From: Microbacteriaceae bacterium
Lineage (GTDB): Bacteria > Actinomycetota > Actinomycetes > Actinomycetales > Microbacteriaceae
Direction of reading: 5' to 3'
Assembly (NCBI GenBank): GCA_029979375.1
Contig: JAPOHQ010000010.1
Span: 1 to 24,085, forward strand
DNA length: 24,085 nt
The translations under genes and the position numbers were made by a program. This document shows positions 22,112-24,085 of this stretch, piece by piece. Under the pieces are notes generated by a model that was not told where the DNA came from, ran no database searches, and was given only the letters and a program-made list of their open reading frames with translations. Each line of letters begins with the position of its first letter. Position 1 is the first letter of the stretch.

Positions 22112-22842
22112 AGGAACTTCGGGACCCTGAGTGTGACCTTTCCCGGTTTGATCTCAGCCCTCATGCCAGCAGACTTGGCCACTTTGGGGAGGTCATCGAT
22201 CCCGGCTAGGCCGTCTTCAAGCGCCTGGCGAACAAACAGTCCTTTTGCCTTCTTGTTGAAGTGATTCAGCGCCTTGCCATCCTGGTCGACGACCTCGACA
22301 AACCAGGACGTGCGATCGGCGGGCACCGGGTTTAGTTCGACATAGGCCTTTGATCTCATGTCGAGAACTGGTCCAACCAGGCGAGGCCAAACTGACTGAT
22401 GGGCTTCCATCCACAGCTTTTTCAGATTGATGCCCTGAAGTTTGGATCCGGCGCTGAAGCGGTAATAGGGAATCTGCTCCATCGCTGGCAGCAGACCAAA
22501 GAGGGCCGATTGGATAAAGAGCAGCTCCCCCGCACGCCGCTTGGCCTCCACGCCCAGCGATTCGAAGTCGATGGCATCGTAGAGAACGCCCGTGTAGCGC
22601 CCCAGGGCCGGCATCGTGGGGACAGTCATGAGATTCAGGTTTGCGTCGATGTCGCCAAGGTTGCGCTTGCCGAGGCCAAGTGCCTTGGCGGCCGCCTCGG
22701 GCTTCTTGCAGAGCTTGGTCACGGCAGCGATCAGCTTGTCTCGCTGTGGGTCCAACGAGGCCCAGATGATTGCCTGCCTGTCGATAGATACGCCAACGCC
22801 GCCGGGACGCTTGGTCTCCGACGGCGGAAGCAGGATAAGCAC
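22108..22842 (-). CDS. yaaA: YaaA-family peroxide stress response protein (DUF328)
   Basis: A 244-residue cytoplasmic protein of the YaaA family. In E. coli, YaaA lowers free iron and protects DNA during peroxide stress; the fold has been linked to DNA binding. Family marks are the N-terminal LILLPPSETKRPGG (2-15), YTGVLYDAIDF (83-93), PYYRFSAGSKL and the C-terminal NHFNKKAKGLFVR with its basic patch. The start is GTG sharing one base with the atpC stop (TAGTG), with no clear Shine-Dalgarno of its own, so it is translated as the tail of the ATP synthase operon. This neighbourhood is not one I would predict from function. The convergent stop overlaps the sigma-partner gene by four bases. Confidence 0.9.
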   Translation of the reverse strand: MLILLPPSETKRPGGVGVSIDRQAIIWASLDPQRDKLIAAVTKLCKKPEAAAKALGLGKRNLGDIDANLNLMTVPTMPALGRYTGVLYDAIDFESLGVEAKRRAGELLFIQSALFGLLPAMEQIPYYRFSAGSKLQGINLKKLWMEAHQSVWPRLVGPVLDMRSKAYVELNPVPADRTSWFVEVVDQDGKALNHFNKKAKGLFVRQALEDGLAGIDDLPKVAKSAGMRAEIKPGKVTLRVPKFL

Positions 22843-23108
22843 TAGCTGACCAGTTGAGCGTCCCGAACAACGACGGTCACAACGTCGGACTCCATCGATA
22901 GGAAGCCGCCGTCTTGGGTCTCGACGGTCACATTGCCACCTGGACCACTAACTCTGATCTGCCCTGCAACCAGCACGGCAAGAAGGGGCTCGTGGCCGGC
23001 AAGCAAACCAATTTCACCGACAGTTGTCTTTGCGACAATCATGTCGGCCTGTCCCGACCAGATTTCCTTCTCGGCCGAGACTAGGTTTACGGTGATTTGG
23101 TTTGCCAC
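22842..23108 (-). CDS. atpC: F-type ATP synthase epsilon subunit (short form)
   Basis: The epsilon subunit of the F1 central stalk, which couples rotation to catalysis and can inhibit ATP hydrolysis. The 88-residue protein contains the N-terminal beta-sandwich (ITVNLVSAEKEIWSGQADMI; GEIGLLAGHEPLLAVLVAGQ; GGFLSMESDVVTVVV) and stops there. The C-terminal two-helix inhibitory arm of E. coli epsilon (about 139 residues in all) is missing. Short epsilon subunits are known from other actinobacteria, so this is probably not a truncation. The start is GTG sharing one base with the atpD stop, with AAGGA about 9 nt upstream. Confidence 0.95.
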   Translation of the reverse strand: MANQITVNLVSAEKEIWSGQADMIVAKTTVGEIGLLAGHEPLLAVLVAGQIRVSGPGGNVTVETQDGGFLSMESDVVTVVVRDAQLVS

Positions 23109-24085
23109 TAACCGAGGTCCTTCTTGATCCTGTCGTAGGCCTTCATGACATCGTCAATGCCACCGCAGTTGAAGAATGCCTGCTCTGGAACGTGGTCCAG
23201 CTCACCATCGGCGATCATGCGGAAGCCCTCGACGGTGTCCTTCAGAGGCACTGTTGAACCCTCGACACCGGTGAACTTGGTCGCCATATAGGTGTTCTGG
23301 CTGAGGTACTGCTGGATCCTACGTGCACGCGACACAGTGATCTTGTCCTCTTCCGAGAGCTCCTCGACACCGAGGATGGCGATGATTTCCTGAAGCTCCT
23401 TGTTCTTCTGCAGGATGGCCTTGACACGAATTGCCGTGTCGTAGTGCTCCTGAGAGATGTAGGCGGGGTTCAGGATTCGAGAGGTGGAAGCCAGTGGGTC
23501 CACGGCTGGGTATAGACCCTTGGCGGCAATCTCACGGCTCAGCTCGGTGGTTGCATCGAGGTGGGCGAATGTGGTTGCCGGAGCAGGATCGGTGTAGTCG
23601 TCAGCCGGCACATAGATCGCCTGCAGCGAGGTGATCGAGTGACCGCGAGTCGAGGTGATGCGCTCCTGGAGGATACCCATCTCGTCCGCGAGGTTTGGCT
23701 GGTAACCCACGGCTGAAGGCATACGACCGAGCAGTGTAGAAACCTCGGAGCCGGCCTGGGTGAATCGGAAGATGTTGTCGATGAAGAGCAGCACGTCCTG
23801 GCCCTGAACATCACGGAAGTATTCCGCCATGGTCAGTGCCGAAAGCGCCACGCGAAGACGGGTTCCAGGTGGCTCATCCATCTGGCCGAAGACCAGAGCG
23901 GTCTTGTCGATAACGCCAGCTTCCTTCATCTCCTCGATCAGGTCGTTACCCTCACGAGTACGCTCACCAACACCGGCAAATACAGAAAGACCACCGTGGC
24001 CTTTTGCAATGTTATTAATCAATTCCTGGATCAATACCGTCTTACCTACACCGGCACCACCGAAAAGACCAATCTTACCACCTTT
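23108..24085 (-). CDS. atpD: F-type ATP synthase beta subunit, C-terminal part (cut by window edge)
   Basis: The catalytic beta subunit of F1. The last 325 residues are present and the frame is open to the window end. The fragment begins just before the P-loop GGAGVGKT, followed by AGVGERTREGNDL, then VALSALTMAEYFRDVQGQDV, then LLFIDNIFRFTQAGSEVSTL (Walker B region) and the catalytic-loop segment SITSLQAIYVPADDYTDPAP. Further on is the VEELSEED loop (DELSEED equivalent) that contacts the rotor. The tail (EQAFFNCGGIDDVMKAYDRI) is normal. The stop overlaps the atpC GTG by one base. The 5' part of the gene and the upstream atp genes are outside the window. Confidence 0.97.
   Translation of the reverse strand, partial: KGGKIGLFGGAGVGKTVLIQELINNIAKGHGGLSVFAGVGERTREGNDLIEEMKEAGVIDKTALVFGQMDEPPGTRLRVALSALTMAEYFRDVQGQDVLLFIDNIFRFTQAGSEVSTLLGRMPSAVGYQPNLADEMGILQERITSTRGHSITSLQAIYVPADDYTDPAPATTFAHLDATTELSREIAAKGLYPAVDPLASTSRILNPAYISQEHYDTAIRVKAILQKNKELQEIIAILGVEELSEEDKITVSRARRIQQYLSQNTYMATKFTGVEGSTVPLKDTVEGFRMIADGELDHVPEQAFFNCGGIDDVMKAYDRIKKDLG

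Noticed and set aside
22217..22870. 217-codon minus frame overlapping yaaA
   Set aside because: Same strand, different frame. It is Arg/Ser/Gln-rich as expected for an out-of-frame reading, while yaaA itself is clearly conserved.
1..24085. CRISPR array, transposon, prophage or toxin-antitoxin system
   Set aside because: I found no direct-repeat array, transposase, integrase, terminal inverted repeats or recognisable toxin/antitoxin pair.

Overview
The window looks like a chromosomal segment of an actinobacterium, most likely a small-genome member of the Microbacteriaceae or a close relative (inference). Pointers are the moderately GC-rich sequence, frequent GTG and TTG starts, a short NusA without the C-terminal repeats of E. 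coli, a short ATP synthase epsilon subunit, an IF-2 with a long Gly/Arg/Pro linker, the order infB-nusA-proS-ispG-rseP/rip1, and a Tat-dependent lipoprotein. I saw no rRNA, tRNA, CRISPR array, transposase or phage gene, and no gene-free stretch over 300 bases.

Region 1 (1-6313, all minus strand) is core housekeeping. Read in the direction of transcription it is a site-2 protease (RseP/Rip1 type), ispG (isoprenoid precursors), proS (prolyl-tRNA synthetase), nusA (transcription elongation/termination) and the N-terminal third of infB (initiation factor IF-2, cut by the window edge). rimP and ylxR, the usual neighbours of nusA, are absent.

Region 2 (6422-18299) is a polyamine/GABA module. It holds a GABA aminotransferase (gabT), an uncharacterised class III aminotransferase, a four-gene putrescine/spermidine-type ABC importer (potDABC order), a gamma-aminobutyraldehyde dehydrogenase (patD type), a divergent Lrp/AsnC regulator, a putrescine-type aminotransferase and a PuuB-like FAD oxidoreductase. 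The inferred flow is uptake of putrescine, oxidation or transamination to 4-aminobutyraldehyde, oxidation to GABA, then transamination to succinate semialdehyde. No succinate-semialdehyde dehydrogenase (gabD) and no gamma-glutamylputrescine synthetase (puuA) lies in the window. Inverted repeats lie at two candidate promoters in the module.

Region 3 (about 17937-22111) is mixed. It has a small membrane-anchored P-loop ATPase resembling the FtsK/SpoIIIE motor core, whose reading frame runs 363 bases antisense into the FAD gene. A cluster of DnaA-box-like 9-mers follows, then a two-gene alkylation-repair operon (ogt-tag), and then an ECF-type sigma factor followed by an unrecognised single-pass membrane protein that is probably its anti-sigma partner.

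Region 4 (22108-24085, minus) is the end of the ATP synthase operon: atpD (partial), atpC, then yaaA, joined by one-base TAGTG stop/start overlaps.

The best candidates for something undescribed are the sigma factor/membrane sensor pair, the FtsK-like mini-ATPase next to DnaA boxes, and the second aminotransferase, whose usual cofactor phosphate-binding motif is altered.
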